A DNA stretch of 64,000 bases from Nonlabens sp. Hel1_33_55 (GTDB lineage: Bacteria > Bacteroidota > Bacteroidia > Flavobacteriales > Flavobacteriaceae). Below are positions 9,718-18,899 of the stretch, piece by piece. The stretch covers positions 1,426,001 to 1,490,000 of the forward strand of contig NZ_LT627735.1 of the NCBI RefSeq assembly GCF_900101765.1, written 5' to 3'. Made by a program: the position numbers and the translations under genes. The notes under the pieces were generated by a model. It made no database searches. It was not told the origin of the DNA and worked only from the letters and a program-made list of their open reading frames with translations. Each line of letters begins with the position of its first letter. Positions within the stretch are counted from its first letter, which is position 1.

Positions 9718-12129
9718 ATGCAAATAGAAGAATCTACGGAACAAGGGCTCCTAAAAGACGATTTTAATAATGAAATTATAAAGGACTATCGCATAGCGGT
9801 TACTAGTCGTGAGTGTAGTCTTTTGGGACGTCGCGAGGTTTTGACTGGAAAAGCAAAGTTCGGGATATTTGGAGATGGGAAAGAGTTGCCGCAACTTGCT
9901 TGGGCAAGAGCGTTCAAAAAAGGAGACTGGCGCAGTGGTTATTATCGCGATCAGACATTTATGATGGCGATAGGTGAATTGACTATTCAGCAGTTTTTTG
10001 CTGGGTTGTATGCCAACACAGATATTAAACAAGAGCCTATGAGTGCTGGCCGCCAAATGGGTGGTCACTTTACTACACACAGCCTGAATGAAGATGGCTC
10101 GTGGAAAGTTCTTAAAAATCAAAAAAATTCTAGTGCAGACATCTCGCCTACCGCAGCGCAAATGCCTAGATTATTAGGGCTTGCTCAAGCTTCTAAAGTT
10201 TTTAGAAATACAAATGTTATTCCTGAAGACAATCCTTTCTCTAATCATGGTAATGAGGTTGCATGGGGAACTATAGGAAACGCTAGTACTAGTGAAGGAC
10301 ACTTCTGGGAAACATTCAATGCTGCAGGAGTTTTACAGGTTCCCATGGTAATTAGCGTATGGGATGATGAATATGGAATTAGTGTCCATGCAAAGCATCA
10401 AACTACCAAAGAAAACATTAGTAAGATACAAGCTGGTTTCCAGCGTGATGAGAATGATAAAGGATACGATCTTTTTGAAGTAAAAGGATGGAATTACCCA
10501 GAGCTAGTAGCCACCTATGAAAAAGCAGGTGCTATTGCTAGAGAACAGCATGTTCCTATTATGATTCATGTGCAGGAATTGACCCAACCGCAAGGGCATT
10601 CTACCAGTGGTTCCCATGAACGATACAAAAATGAAGAACGACTAAGCTGGGAACGCGAGCATGATTGTAATAAGCAATTTAGAAATTGGATCGTAGAAAA
10701 TGAAATCGCTACAGATGAGGATTTGACGGTCATTGAAAAAGAGATTAAAAAACAAGTACGTGAAGGTAAAAAAGCAGCTTGGGATGCTTACCTACGACCT
10801 ATAGCCAGCAAACGTAAAGAGATTATGCCGGTACTCGAGGCGATCTCAAATGCTTCACCCAACAAAAATTTTATTGATCCAGTCATTGCAGATCTAGAAA
10901 GTCAGAAAGATCTTATGAGCAAAGAGCTTCTGGAAGGTGTCCGCAGCGTGTTAAGAATGACTCTCAAAGAAAATAATGAAAGTCTGATCAAAGCAAAACA
11001 GTGGCTTAAAGATTATTTGAAGGAACAACATCATAATTACGGTAGTAAACTTTACAGTGAATCTCAATGGTCGGTTTTCAACATTGAAGCGGTAGCACCT
11101 ACTTATGCCGAAGATGCAGAAATGGTTGATGCACGTTTGATCATGCGAGATAACTTTGATGCCTTATTTACGAAATTTCCTAAAATGCTCATTTTTGGAG
11201 AAGATGCAGGCGCCATTGGTGATGTAAATCAAGGATTGGAAGGCATGCAGGAAAAATATGGAGCCCTAAGAGTATCAGATACAGGTATACGTGAGGCAAC
11301 CATTCTAGGTCAAGGAATTGGAATGGCCATGCGTGGTTTGCGTCCCATTGCAGAGATTCAATATCTTGACTACCTACTCTACTGTATTCAGCTAATGAGT
11401 GACGACCTCGCCACCGTACAATACCGTACCGCTGGGAAACAGAAAGCTCCATTGATCATTCGTACTCGTGGCCACAGATTGGAAGGAATTTGGCATAGTG
11501 GTTCACCCATGGGTGGAATCATTAATCTAGTACGCGGGATTTATGTTCTCGTTCCTAGAAATATGACACAGGCTGCTGGATTCTACAATACGTTGATGGA
11601 AGCAGACGAACCAGCACTAGTCGTGGAATGTCTTAATGGATATCGCCTCAAAGAGAAGATGCCACAAAATTTAGGAGAATTCAAAACACCTATAGGTAAA
11701 GTTGAACTTCTCAAAGAAGGTAAAGATATGACGGTCGTTTCATACGGCTCCACATTGAGACTGGTCATGGATGCCGCTGAACTTTTACAAACAGCAGATA
11801 TTGATATTGAGGTCATCGATGCCCAATCATTATTACCATTTGATATGGACAACGAGATTTTCACGAGTCTTCAAAAAACCAACAGGTTACTTGTTGTGGA
11901 TGAAGATGTTCCCGGCGGTGCCAGTGCTTATATATTAAATGAGGTCATTAGCAGGCAAGATGCATGGCAATATCTGGACAGCAAACCTCAATGCCTAACT
12001 GCAAAAGAGCATCGTCCAGCTTATGGAACAGACGGCGACTATTTCTCAAAACCTAGCACTGACGATATTTTTGACCGTGTTTATGATATCATGCACGAGT
12101 CACGTCCAGATAAATACGTCAAGCACTAA
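9718..12129 (+). CDS. 2-oxoacid dehydrogenase E1, fused alpha and beta subunits
   Basis: 803 residues that join the E1-alpha and E1-beta chains in one polypeptide. The E1 component uses thiamine diphosphate to decarboxylate branched-chain 2-oxoacids and passes the acyl group to lipoyl-E2. The N-terminal half carries the alpha-type segment 'SADISPTAAQMPRLLGLAQ', then 'GNASTSEGHFWETFNAAG' and 'VWDDEYGISV' in the cofactor-binding region. The C-terminal half has beta-type 'FGEDAGAIGDVNQG', 'SDTGIREATILGQGIGMA' and 'RTRGHRLEGIWHSGSPMG'. E2 and E3 are not in the window. The start at 9718 follows from the upstream promoter. The channel gene begins 2 nt after the stop, so the two genes and miaA probably form one transcript. 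Confidence 0.9.
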   Translation: MQIEESTEQGLLKDDFNNEIIKDYRIAVTSRECSLLGRREVLTGKAKFGIFGDGKELPQLAWARAFKKGDWRSGYYRDQTFMMAIGELTIQQFFAGLYANTDIKQEPMSAGRQMGGHFTTHSLNEDGSWKVLKNQKNSSADISPTAAQMPRLLGLAQASKVFRNTNVIPEDNPFSNHGNEVAWGTIGNASTSEGHFWETFNAAGVLQVPMVISVWDDEYGISVHAKHQTTKENISKIQAGFQRDENDKGYDLFEVKGWNYPELVATYEKAGAIAREQHVPIMIHVQELTQPQGHSTSGSHERYKNEERLSWEREHDCNKQFRNWIVENEIATDEDLTVIEKEIKKQVREGKKAAWDAYLRPIASKRKEIMPVLEAISNASPNKNFIDPVIADLESQKDLMSKELLEGVRSVLRMTLKENNESLIKAKQWLKDYLKEQHHNYGSKLYSESQWSVFNIEAVAPTYAEDAEMVDARLIMRDNFDALFTKFPKMLIFGEDAGAIGDVNQGLEGMQEKYGALRVSDTGIREATILGQGIGMAMRGLRPIAEIQYLDYLLYCIQLMSDDLATVQYRTAGKQKAPLIIRTRGHRLEGIWHSGSPMGGIINLVRGIYVLVPRNMTQAAGFYNTLMEADEPALVVECLNGYRLKEKMPQNLGEFKTPIGKVELLKEGKDMTVVSYGSTLRLVMDAAELLQTADIDIEVIDAQSLLPFDMDNEIFTSLQKTNRLLVVDEDVPGGASAYILNEVISRQDAWQYLDSKPQCLTAKEHRPAYGTDGDYFSKPSTDDIFDRVYDIMHESRPDKYVKH

Positions 12130-12131
12130 AG

Positions 12132-13016
12132 ATGCCTAAAAGCTCTGTTAAAGCAACAAGTAACTGGAGAAGAAAGCTTCATGAAGTAATCTATGAGGCA
12201 GACACGCCATCAGGTAAGCTTTTTGATATTATTCTGCTTGTAGTCATCATCTTCAGTGTTATACTGGTTTTGCTGGAGAGCGTTCCTGCATTAGGTTCTA
12301 GATATGCAGAAGAGTTCATCATGGCAGAATGGTGCATCACCATATTCTTTACCATTGAATATGTGCTGCGCATTATTTCTATCAATAAACCCACAAAGTA
12401 TATTTTTAGTTTTTATGGGATTATTGATTTCCTGTCTACCATACCTCTTTATTTGACTTTCTTACTACCTGGCGGTTACAATGCGTTACTTGCAGTGCGC
12501 TCTTTACGACTGTTGCGGGTATTCAGAATTTTAAAAATCACCAGATTTATAGGTGAAGCAGACAAATTATCTAGAGCCATCCGGTCTAGTTTACCTAAAA
12601 TCCTTGTTTTCCTTTTTGCGGTAATTGTAATTTCCATCATCATGGGAACACTCATGTATCTTGTAGAAGGTGCTGACAGTGGTTTTGTAAGCATTCCCGT
12701 TTCCATTTATTGGTGTATAGTGACTCTGACAACCGTTGGTTTTGGTGATATCGCACCGGTAACGCCGTTGGGTCAATTCCTCGCAACCATTATCATGATT
12801 ATGGGTTACGGAATTATCGCGGTTCCCACAGGAATTGTCAGTGCAGAGTACTCGACTGGTGGCAATGAAAAACCGCCTACACCACCAGAAACATTACCAG
12901 AAACAGATCCAAATTACAGGCACGTAAACACTCAAGTTTGCCAGAATTGCCTTGCCAAAAAACATCAGGACAGCGCGATCTATTGCCATAAATGCGGCTA
13001 TTCTCTAGATGATTAG
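12132..13016 (+). CDS. Voltage-gated-type potassium channel with C-terminal zinc-ribbon-like tail
   Basis: The 294-residue inner-membrane protein has a six-helix ion-channel layout. Residues about 30-55, 65-85 and 95-115 form S1-S3. The S4 segment 'VRSLRLLRVFRILKITRF' has Arg/Lys every third position. The pore loop has 'LTTVGFGD', the K+ selectivity filter. After S6 the cytoplasmic tail holds a Pro-rich linker and then 'CQNC' ... 'CHKCGYSL', a four-cysteine treble-clef or zinc-ribbon pattern. A role in K+ flux is inferred from the filter; gating by voltage is suggested by S4 only. Its stop overlaps the miaA start by 8 bp, consistent with translational coupling. Confidence 0.9.
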   Translation: MPKSSVKATSNWRRKLHEVIYEADTPSGKLFDIILLVVIIFSVILVLLESVPALGSRYAEEFIMAEWCITIFFTIEYVLRIISINKPTKYIFSFYGIIDFLSTIPLYLTFLLPGGYNALLAVRSLRLLRVFRILKITRFIGEADKLSRAIRSSLPKILVFLFAVIVISIIMGTLMYLVEGADSGFVSIPVSIYWCIVTLTTVGFGDIAPVTPLGQFLATIIMIMGYGIIAVPTGIVSAEYSTGGNEKPPTPPETLPETDPNYRHVNTQVCQNCLAKKHQDSAIYCHKCGYSLDD

Positions 13017-13923
13017 CAAGAAGCTTATAACAATTGTTGGGCCTACTGCTGTTGGTAAGACTGCTTTGAGTATCGCTTTCGCGAAAGCGTACAAAACTCA
13101 CATCGTTTCCTGCGATTCAAGACAGTTTTTCAAAGAAATGGCGGTAGGTACGGCCGTTCCAGAGCCTGAAGAATTAGAAGCTGCACCTCATCACTTTATT
13201 CAAAATCTGAGTATTCATGATGATTATTCTGTAGGTGACTTTGAAAGAGATGCTATATCGCTTTTGGAAGATTTATTTGAGACTAATGATGTTATCATCA
13301 TGGTAGGCGGTAGCGCTCTTTATGAAAAATCAATCACACAAGGACTTGATGAATTCCCAGAGGTACCAGTAGAAATATTGGATTCCTTGAATGAGGAATT
13401 TGAGCAAAAAGGATTAAAAAAATTAGTAGAACAATTACAAAAAGTTGATCCTGAATATGCAACAAAAGCAGATCTAGAAAATTCTAGGCGTGTCATACGA
13501 GCGCTGAGTGTATATAGAGCCAGCGGTAAAACCTATTCCAGTTTTTTAGGAAAGAAAAAGAAAACCCGAAATTTTGAGGTCATCAAGGTTGGATTAGAAG
13601 CACCACGTCCCGTACTTTACGAAAGAATCAATCAACGTGTTGATCTCATGATGAAAAATGGTCTGTTGGATGAAGCCAAAAAATTATTGACCTATCAACA
13701 TTTAACGCCACTAAAAACAGTAGGCTATCAAGAATTGTTTCCTTATCTAGAAGGAAAATATGATTTGGAAGAGGCCGTACGACTTATAAAAAGAAATTCC
13801 AGAAGGTTTGCAAAAAGGCAATTAACCTGGTACAGGAAAGATCCTGATGTAAATTGGTTTTCCTACAACACAAGCCACACAGAGATTGTGCGGCGTGTTG
13901 AAGAATTATTTATGGACTCTTAG
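13009..13923 (+). CDS. miaA: tRNA dimethylallyltransferase
   Basis: Transfers a dimethylallyl group to N6 of A37 in tRNAs that read UNN codons. The 304-residue length is normal. The P-loop 'GPTAVGKTAL' lies near residue 8, followed by 'SCDSRQFFKEMAVGTA' (catalytic Asp and nucleotide-binding region), 'VGGSALYEKSI', and the C-terminal 'KTVGYQELFPYLEG' and 'RRFAKRQLTWYRKD' segments typical of MiaA. The ATG lies inside the end of the channel gene. A palindrome copy at 13074 encodes 'AFAKA' right after the P-loop helix. Confidence 0.96.
   Translation: MISKKLITIVGPTAVGKTALSIAFAKAYKTHIVSCDSRQFFKEMAVGTAVPEPEELEAAPHHFIQNLSIHDDYSVGDFERDAISLLEDLFETNDVIIMVGGSALYEKSITQGLDEFPEVPVEILDSLNEEFEQKGLKKLVEQLQKVDPEYATKADLENSRRVIRALSVYRASGKTYSSFLGKKKKTRNFEVIKVGLEAPRPVLYERINQRVDLMMKNGLLDEAKKLLTYQHLTPLKTVGYQELFPYLEGKYDLEEAVRLIKRNSRRFAKRQLTWYRKDPDVNWFSYNTSHTEIVRRVEELFMDS
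13074..13089. repeat. Palindrome copy 4 (in miaA)
   Basis: Full 16-bp copy, read as Ala-Phe-Ala-Lys-Ala next to the P-loop. Confidence 0.95.
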
Positions 13924-13930
13924 GTAATTT

Positions 13931-14647
13931 CTAGTAATCTACTTGATCCTTAACAAGTAAACGGAAACCTTCACCGTGAATATTCACGATTTCTACATTA
14001 TCGTCTGGCTTAAGGTACTTACGCAACTTTGCGATATAAACGTCCATAGACCTTGAAGTGAAATAGTTATCATCTCTCCAGATCTTAGTCAATGCAAGCT
14101 CTCTAGGCATCAAATCATTCAAGTGAAGCGCAAGCAATCTAAGTAACTCATTCTCTTTAGGAGATAGTTTTATAGGCTCCTGGTCATTGTAGGATAAGAA
14201 TCTAAGTTTAGAATTCAAGTGGAAATTACCAATTTGGAATTCAAATTCTTTAGAATCAGCGATGCTGTCTTGACCTTTACGTTGGATGATTGCTTTAACC
14301 TTCATTAATAGTACTTCACTATCGAATGGCTTGTTTAGGTAATCATCTGCACCAACTTTATAACCTCGCAGCACATCTTCCTTCATTGCCTTTGCGGTAA
14401 GGAATACGATTGGCACATCTTCATTTTTCTCACGAATTTCTTTAGCTAGGGTAAATCCATCCTTGTAAGGCATCATTACGTCTAGAATACAAAGGTCATA
14501 ATTATCTTTCTTGAACTTTTCAAAACCTTCCATACCATTTTTAGCATGAACGACATCAAAGTCATTCATGATTAGATAGTCTTTTAATACAGTTCCAAAG
14601 TTGGGATCATCCTCTACTAGTAGGATTTTTTTGTTTTCAGTTTCCAT
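13931..14647 (-). CDS. rprY: OmpR-family response regulator, RprY-like
   Basis: 238 residues: receiver domain (residues 1-122) with phosphoacceptor Asp56 ('LDVMMP'), acidic pocket 'VEDD' at 11-14, Thr84 in 'FLTAKA' and Lys106 in 'NKPF'; then an OmpR/PhoB winged helix (about 130-236) with 'LSPKENELLRLLALH' and 'RSMDVYIAKLRKYL'. It lies 22 nt downstream of the histidine kinase on the same strand and is surely its partner. The sequence resembles RprY of Bacteroides; the symbol is given by similarity. Targets cannot be told from the window. Confidence 0.88.
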   Translation of the reverse strand: METENKKILLVEDDPNFGTVLKDYLIMNDFDVVHAKNGMEGFEKFKKDNYDLCILDVMMPYKDGFTLAKEIREKNEDVPIVFLTAKAMKEDVLRGYKVGADDYLNKPFDSEVLLMKVKAIIQRKGQDSIADSKEFEFQIGNFHLNSKLRFLSYNDQEPIKLSPKENELLRLLALHLNDLMPRELALTKIWRDDNYFTSRSMDVYIAKLRKYLKPDDNVEIVNIHGEGFRLLVKDQVDY

Positions 14648-14669
14648 AAATATTAATTTAATTGATTGT

Positions 14670-16232
14670 TCAAACTATAAGTGGCAAGTGAATAGAAAAG
14701 GTACTTCCTTTTCCTTTAACACTTTGCACATAAATTTCTCCGTTGTGATCTTCCAAAATTCTTTTGGAATACGCCAGTCCTAATCCATGACCTTTCACAT
14801 TGTGAATGTCACCAGTATGTTCCCTAAAAAACTTCTGGAACACTTTACGTTGGGCTGACTTTGCCATACCAATACCTTGATCACGTATTTTTATGACAAT
14901 TTTATTTTTGACATTCTCTGTATAAACATCGATTACTGGCGATGTTTCAGTGTATTTGATGGCATTCTCTAATATGTTGACTAGTACATTAGTCATATGG
15001 CTATCGTTTCCTAAAACCACCGTTCTTAGAGCTCCTAAATGCGTTTTAACGGTTCCGTTTTTCTCTTCAAGTAGTAATTGAACATGAGAAATACTTTCAT
15101 CGATGAGCAAATTCATATCGATGCGCTCCTTTTCTATATTCAAATCATTTTTATCCAATTTCGAAATTTGCAGAACATTTTCTACTTGTCCATGCATACG
15201 CTTATTTTCCTCGCGTATCATTCTAAGATAATTCTTAACCTTTTCTGGGTCAGAGGCTATTTTTGGATGTTTTAAAGAGTCTAATGCCAGGTTTATGGTT
15301 GCGATAGGAGTTTTAAACTCATGGGTCATGTTATTGATAAAATCAGTCTTGATTTGTGAAATCTGTCGCTGTTTGAATATCTGACTCACCGCACTGGAAT
15401 AAGCTACAACAATAACTGTTGTGAATATGAGAGACAATAAAGCCATACCCATAATTGATGACAAGATGAACTTCTTGCGGCCTGGAAGACTCAAATACAA
15501 ATAATATGGTTCCACGCTATCATTTGAAGTTCTGAAGATTGGATAGTCCCATGTTCCTTCCGGTAAAAATTCAAAGTTCTCTGATTGTACTCTTGTCGCA
15601 AAACCATCTTGATAGATCGCAAACTCAAATTTTGATTCGATTTGCATTTTTTCAAGTTCTTCTGCAATGAGCCTAGAAACTTCTTCTGTAGTGACGCGCT
15701 GCGGTATGGGAAGTATACTATAATATTCACTTGCTCTCTCACCAGTAACTTTTCTAGCAAAATTGTCGAATTCGGAGTATTTGAATTGACTGTTTTCAAA
15801 AGTGTTCGTACTTCTGTTGGGCTCTATAAGACCATATTTGTTATCAAATAGCCTCCTGAAAGTAATGCTATCTAAATCAATATCAGTAAGCTGAGGATCT
15901 ATCTTATAATCATCACTTAACGGATTATTATTAAGTCTAGAGTTTTCAAGTAGTGCTTTACTTTGCTGAGCCAGCATAATTTGTCTGAGCTGTGCATCAT
16001 TGATATCGCCACCTAAAGTATCCTTTAAAGCTTGCTTTGCGATTTGGTAATTGGCAATCTCACGATTTTCCAAATCAGTTGCTACAGCCACCATAGTCTG
16101 TTTAACCAAAAATGAAAATTGCTCATCATTGTACTGGATACTATTCGTGATCCAATAGATTTGAACAACTATAATTCCGATTAGGGACAAACTCATTAAG
16201 CTTATGAGAATGTAGAGTAACTTTTTCTGCAC
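14670..16232 (-). CDS. rprX: Sensor histidine kinase, RprX-like
   Basis: 520 residues from a GTG start. TM1 is at about residues 4-28, a periplasmic sensor region of about 220 residues has no recognised fold, and TM2 is at about 257-280. The dimerisation box 'NMTHEFKTPIATI' puts the phospho-His near residue 304. The HATPase domain has 'NVLVNILENAIKYT' (N box), 'IRDQGIGM' (G1) and 'KGHGLGLAYSKRIL' (G2). The GTG is 4 nt after a perfect -7 element (TAAATTTG, 16244-16237), so the mRNA may be leaderless. The next ATG would remove half of TM1, so GTG is preferred. Confidence 0.9.
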   Translation of the reverse strand: MQKKLLYILISLMSLSLIGIIVVQIYWITNSIQYNDEQFSFLVKQTMVAVATDLENREIANYQIAKQALKDTLGGDINDAQLRQIMLAQQSKALLENSRLNNNPLSDDYKIDPQLTDIDLDSITFRRLFDNKYGLIEPNRSTNTFENSQFKYSEFDNFARKVTGERASEYYSILPIPQRVTTEEVSRLIAEELEKMQIESKFEFAIYQDGFATRVQSENFEFLPEGTWDYPIFRTSNDSVEPYYLYLSLPGRKKFILSSIMGMALLSLIFTTVIVVAYSSAVSQIFKQRQISQIKTDFINNMTHEFKTPIATINLALDSLKHPKIASDPEKVKNYLRMIREENKRMHGQVENVLQISKLDKNDLNIEKERIDMNLLIDESISHVQLLLEEKNGTVKTHLGALRTVVLGNDSHMTNVLVNILENAIKYTETSPVIDVYTENVKNKIVIKIRDQGIGMAKSAQRKVFQKFFREHTGDIHNVKGHGLGLAYSKRILEDHNGEIYVQSVKGKGSTFSIHLPLIV

Positions 16233-16236
16233 CCTG

Positions 16237-16244
16237 CAAATTTA
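16237..16244 (-). promoter_or_regulatory. Promoter -7 element for the kinase/regulator operon
   Basis: TAAATTTG on the minus strand, ending 4 nt before the GTG start. No TTG is found at the expected upstream distance. Confidence 0.6.
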
Positions 16245-16312
16245 ACATTTAGAAAAACTGTTAAATACGGTTTAACCCAATATTAACTTAGCTTAAAATG
16301 AATAAAACCATC

Positions 16313-16909
16313 TTATTTTAACATAATTTCTTGTATATTTTTTACAAACTGCTCAATTAATTGAATATCATCATTAATTATTATGAAATCTGCTTTACTC
16401 AAACGCTGATCATCATTCCATTGATTTTGTAGCCGTTGCCTTACTTCTGACTCTGTAACCTGATCTCTCTCAACTACTCTAGCAATTCTTTCCTCTTCTT
16501 TTGACCATACAACAAGTACTTTATCACAGAGCTCATCGCCTCCACTTTCAAATAAAATGGCTGCCTCATAAATAATGTAGTCGTGAGCTTGGTTTTCAAC
16601 AAGCCACTTTTGTAAATCCTCTCTAACTAAGGGATGCAAAATGCCGTTAAGATCAACCAATAACTTTTTATCTGTAAACACCTTAGAAGCAATCCATTTT
16701 CTGTTAGGCACTTTATGCTGATCTTCATTTAAAACATAGGCAGACTCTCCAAGCAATGAAGTCACTTGGCTAATGGCATTGGGATGTTCTGAAAGAATTC
16801 TTTTTGAGGCTTCATCGGCAATATAAACAGGCACTCCTAACTTTTGAAAAGCGCGCGCTACGGTACTTTTACCACTACCTATACCGCCGGTAAGACCAAT
16901 CACTCTCAT
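16313..16909 (-). CDS. coaE: Dephospho-CoA kinase
   Basis: Last step of coenzyme A synthesis: ATP-dependent 3'-phosphorylation of dephospho-CoA. 198 residues, normal length. P-loop 'GLTGGIGSGKSTVA' at residues 5-18, 'VPVYIADEASKRIL' with the conserved Asp, 'HPLVREDL', and the LID segment 'KEEERIARVVERDQ'. Its ATG overlaps the stop of the YbbR-like gene by 4 bp. coaBC, which performs two earlier CoA steps, lies 5.5 kb away on the same strand in another operon. Confidence 0.95.
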   Translation of the reverse strand: MRVIGLTGGIGSGKSTVARAFQKLGVPVYIADEASKRILSEHPNAISQVTSLLGESAYVLNEDQHKVPNRKWIASKVFTDKKLLVDLNGILHPLVREDLQKWLVENQAHDYIIYEAAILFESGGDELCDKVLVVWSKEEERIARVVERDQVTESEVRQRLQNQWNDDQRLSKADFIIINDDIQLIEQFVKNIQEIMLK

Positions 16910-17841
16910 TGAATGACTAGAATTTGTACAAATTGAGGTTGTACTCTTGCTGTATTAATTTTTTCATTATCATATTCAAGAATAGGAACTACGGTAGCCT
17001 CACCATTGTCTATTTCAGAAATATCTACAGATACTTTAAAATCATTTTTATTGATACTGTCGTAATCTACTAGCTTGCTAATAAACACAACCGTCACCAT
17101 ATCAGGGATGATTTTTACAGTTCCATCTATAGGCCTATTTTTTATGGTGACAGGGATTTTAAAACTTCCTTCAGTCATTTCAGCTGCTCTGACCGTATAA
17201 GTAACTTTATTGGGTTCAATTTTTAGATTGGGGTAAAGAGCATTTAAATCTACCTCTAAGGAAACAATACTATCGCTTACAGTAACATCATCCATATCAA
17301 TAGCAAGAGCTTCTAATTCTTTAATGATCGCATTATTTCCAGTGATTTTAACCTGGTCAACATCAAAACTACTGGTTCCAAGCTCTTTATAGCTTCCCGT
17401 AAAATCAACTTTAAAATTCTTTTCAATTGGAACAATTTTAGAATCAAATCGTTGATACTCTAATGTTATTGGGTTTGCTTCAATTTCTAGGATATCTATA
17501 CCATCACCCATCGCTCTATCTATTGCTGTTCGAGCAGATTCTGGATTAAAAACTAAAGCATTACTATTCGTATTAACCATAGTTTTAAAATCTAGAGGCA
17601 CTTTCAAATCTTCATAGTGTAACCATAGTAATCTAAAACCGCTCGATCTAATTTTAATTGGGACTTTCACTTCCCTGGAAGAATCTGCCAGCTCCACATC
17701 TACTGGAACATTGCTCCATTCAATGGATACATCTGTATATTCTTCATAAGTGTTATTGTATCTAAACAAGAACCACAGTACCGCAGCGGCAATTGTAAAT
17801 GCAATAAATAACAAGAAAGTACGGTAATTAGATCTAGCCAT
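16906..17841 (-). CDS. YbbR-like domain protein
   Basis: 311 residues. A short cytoplasmic N-terminus ('MARSNYRTF') is followed by one hydrophobic helix at about residues 9-26. The rest is beta-rich, with repeating 'P(V/I)xIK' and 'VTITGN'-type strands and 'FKIPVTIKNRPIDG', consistent with two or three YbbR-like domains in the periplasm. In Firmicutes YbbR (CdaR) regulates the cyclic-di-AMP synthase; no such enzyme is seen here, so the role is unknown. It is translationally coupled at both ends: its start touches the glycosyltransferase stop, and its stop overlaps coaE. Confidence 0.75.
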   Translation of the reverse strand: MARSNYRTFLLFIAFTIAAAVLWFLFRYNNTYEEYTDVSIEWSNVPVDVELADSSREVKVPIKIRSSGFRLLWLHYEDLKVPLDFKTMVNTNSNALVFNPESARTAIDRAMGDGIDILEIEANPITLEYQRFDSKIVPIEKNFKVDFTGSYKELGTSSFDVDQVKITGNNAIIKELEALAIDMDDVTVSDSIVSLEVDLNALYPNLKIEPNKVTYTVRAAEMTEGSFKIPVTIKNRPIDGTVKIIPDMVTVVFISKLVDYDSINKNDFKVSVDISEIDNGEATVVPILEYDNEKINTARVQPQFVQILVIQ

Positions 17842-18842
17842 TATTTAAAAAATAAATTGGGAAAGGCATCACGTTCCTCTTTTTTCAAAATGCCAATTTG
17901 AATATAACTATTTAAAAATCCTAAACCATATCCCGTAAACTGAATCAACATGGCTGCAATGCTCATGCACCCAACTATAAATCCGTTTTTCAAAGTTGAA
18001 AAAGAAAAAATCAAAAGCACATATACAAGCAGCGGAACCATAAAAATCGAATTACCAAACAAAGCACATGTAAAGGAAAAGAACATATAAAGTACAAAAA
18101 GCGAAGGCAGCCAATAAGTGATCTTCTTGCTGGTAGGATGCCACTTATTTAAAATGACACGTACCTTTCCAAATTTATTTACCTGTTTATAAAACAAACT
18201 CCATGAGATACGACGTTCATGGTACACAAACGCGTTGCTAAACAGCGCCGTCTGGAAGCCTAATTCCCATAGTCGCAATGTGAGATCAGGATCTTCACCA
18301 GGATGAATTGTACTAAAACCGCCCGTAGTCTCAAAAGCCTTTTTGCTCAATCCCATATTAAAACTTCGTGGTTGGAATTTACCAGCCATCTCACCACCAC
18401 CACGTATACCGCCTGTGGTTAATGTAGATGTCATGGAATAATTAATGGCTTTTTGAAGATTAGTAAAACTCTCGTGCGCCGCATCTGGACCTCCATAACA
18501 ATCAACGAAATTGTTTTTTAGATGTCGGTGGACTTTTTCCAGAAGATCTGCTGGTACGATACAATCGCTATCCAGGATAATAAAATAGTTTCCGCTGGCT
18601 CGTTGCATGCCATAATTACGGCTATCTCCTGGGCCCGTATTTTGTTTACTTAGATATGTAATGTTTACGCTTTCGCGAAAGCGAGAACAAACAACATCGC
18701 TCTTTAAGGTGGAGCCATCCTCTATCACAACGACTTCAAATTCACGCGGGAATTGTACACGACTGAAACTTTGCAACAGTTTTTCTAACTCTGCAGGTCT
18801 ATTGAAAACGGGAACGATAAAAGAAAAACGCAGCTCTTCCAT
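17841..18842 (-). CDS. Family 2 glycosyltransferase
   Basis: 333 residues. The GT-A domain (about 1-230) has 'FSFIVPVFNRPAELEKLLQS' at the N-terminus, 'VIEDGS' and the DxD-type metal motif 'ILDSDCIVP'. 'GEDPDLTLRLWELGF' fits the catalytic ED region. Two or three hydrophobic helices follow at about 240-310, so it is membrane-bound and faces the cytoplasm. The acceptor is unknown. The ATG is only 7 nt after the T-tract of the fabI terminator, so either read-through or an unseen promoter drives the glycosyltransferase-ybbR-coaE operon. The palindrome at 18668 encodes 'RFRES'. Confidence 0.88.
   Translation of the reverse strand: MEELRFSFIVPVFNRPAELEKLLQSFSRVQFPREFEVVVIEDGSTLKSDVVCSRFRESVNITYLSKQNTGPGDSRNYGMQRASGNYFIILDSDCIVPADLLEKVHRHLKNNFVDCYGGPDAAHESFTNLQKAINYSMTSTLTTGGIRGGGEMAGKFQPRSFNMGLSKKAFETTGGFSTIHPGEDPDLTLRLWELGFQTALFSNAFVYHERRISWSLFYKQVNKFGKVRVILNKWHPTSKKITYWLPSLFVLYMFFSFTCALFGNSIFMVPLLVYVLLIFSFSTLKNGFIVGCMSIAAMLIQFTGYGLGFLNSYIQIGILKKEERDAFPNLFFK
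18668..18683. repeat. Palindrome copy 5 (in glycosyltransferase)
   Basis: Full 16-bp copy, read on the minus strand as Arg-Phe-Arg-Glu-Ser. Confidence 0.95.
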
Positions 18843-18848
18843 AGAATT

Positions 18849-18874
18849 AAAAAAGGCTGTGTGAAACAGCCTTT
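18849..18874 (-). terminator. Terminator after fabI
   Basis: On the minus strand a 9-bp stem (AAAGGCTGT / ACAGCCTTT) with a 5-nt loop continues into a T-run. It ends just before the glycosyltransferase start codon. Confidence 0.8.
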
Positions 18875-18899
18875 GATTTATTAATATTCAATCGATGTA

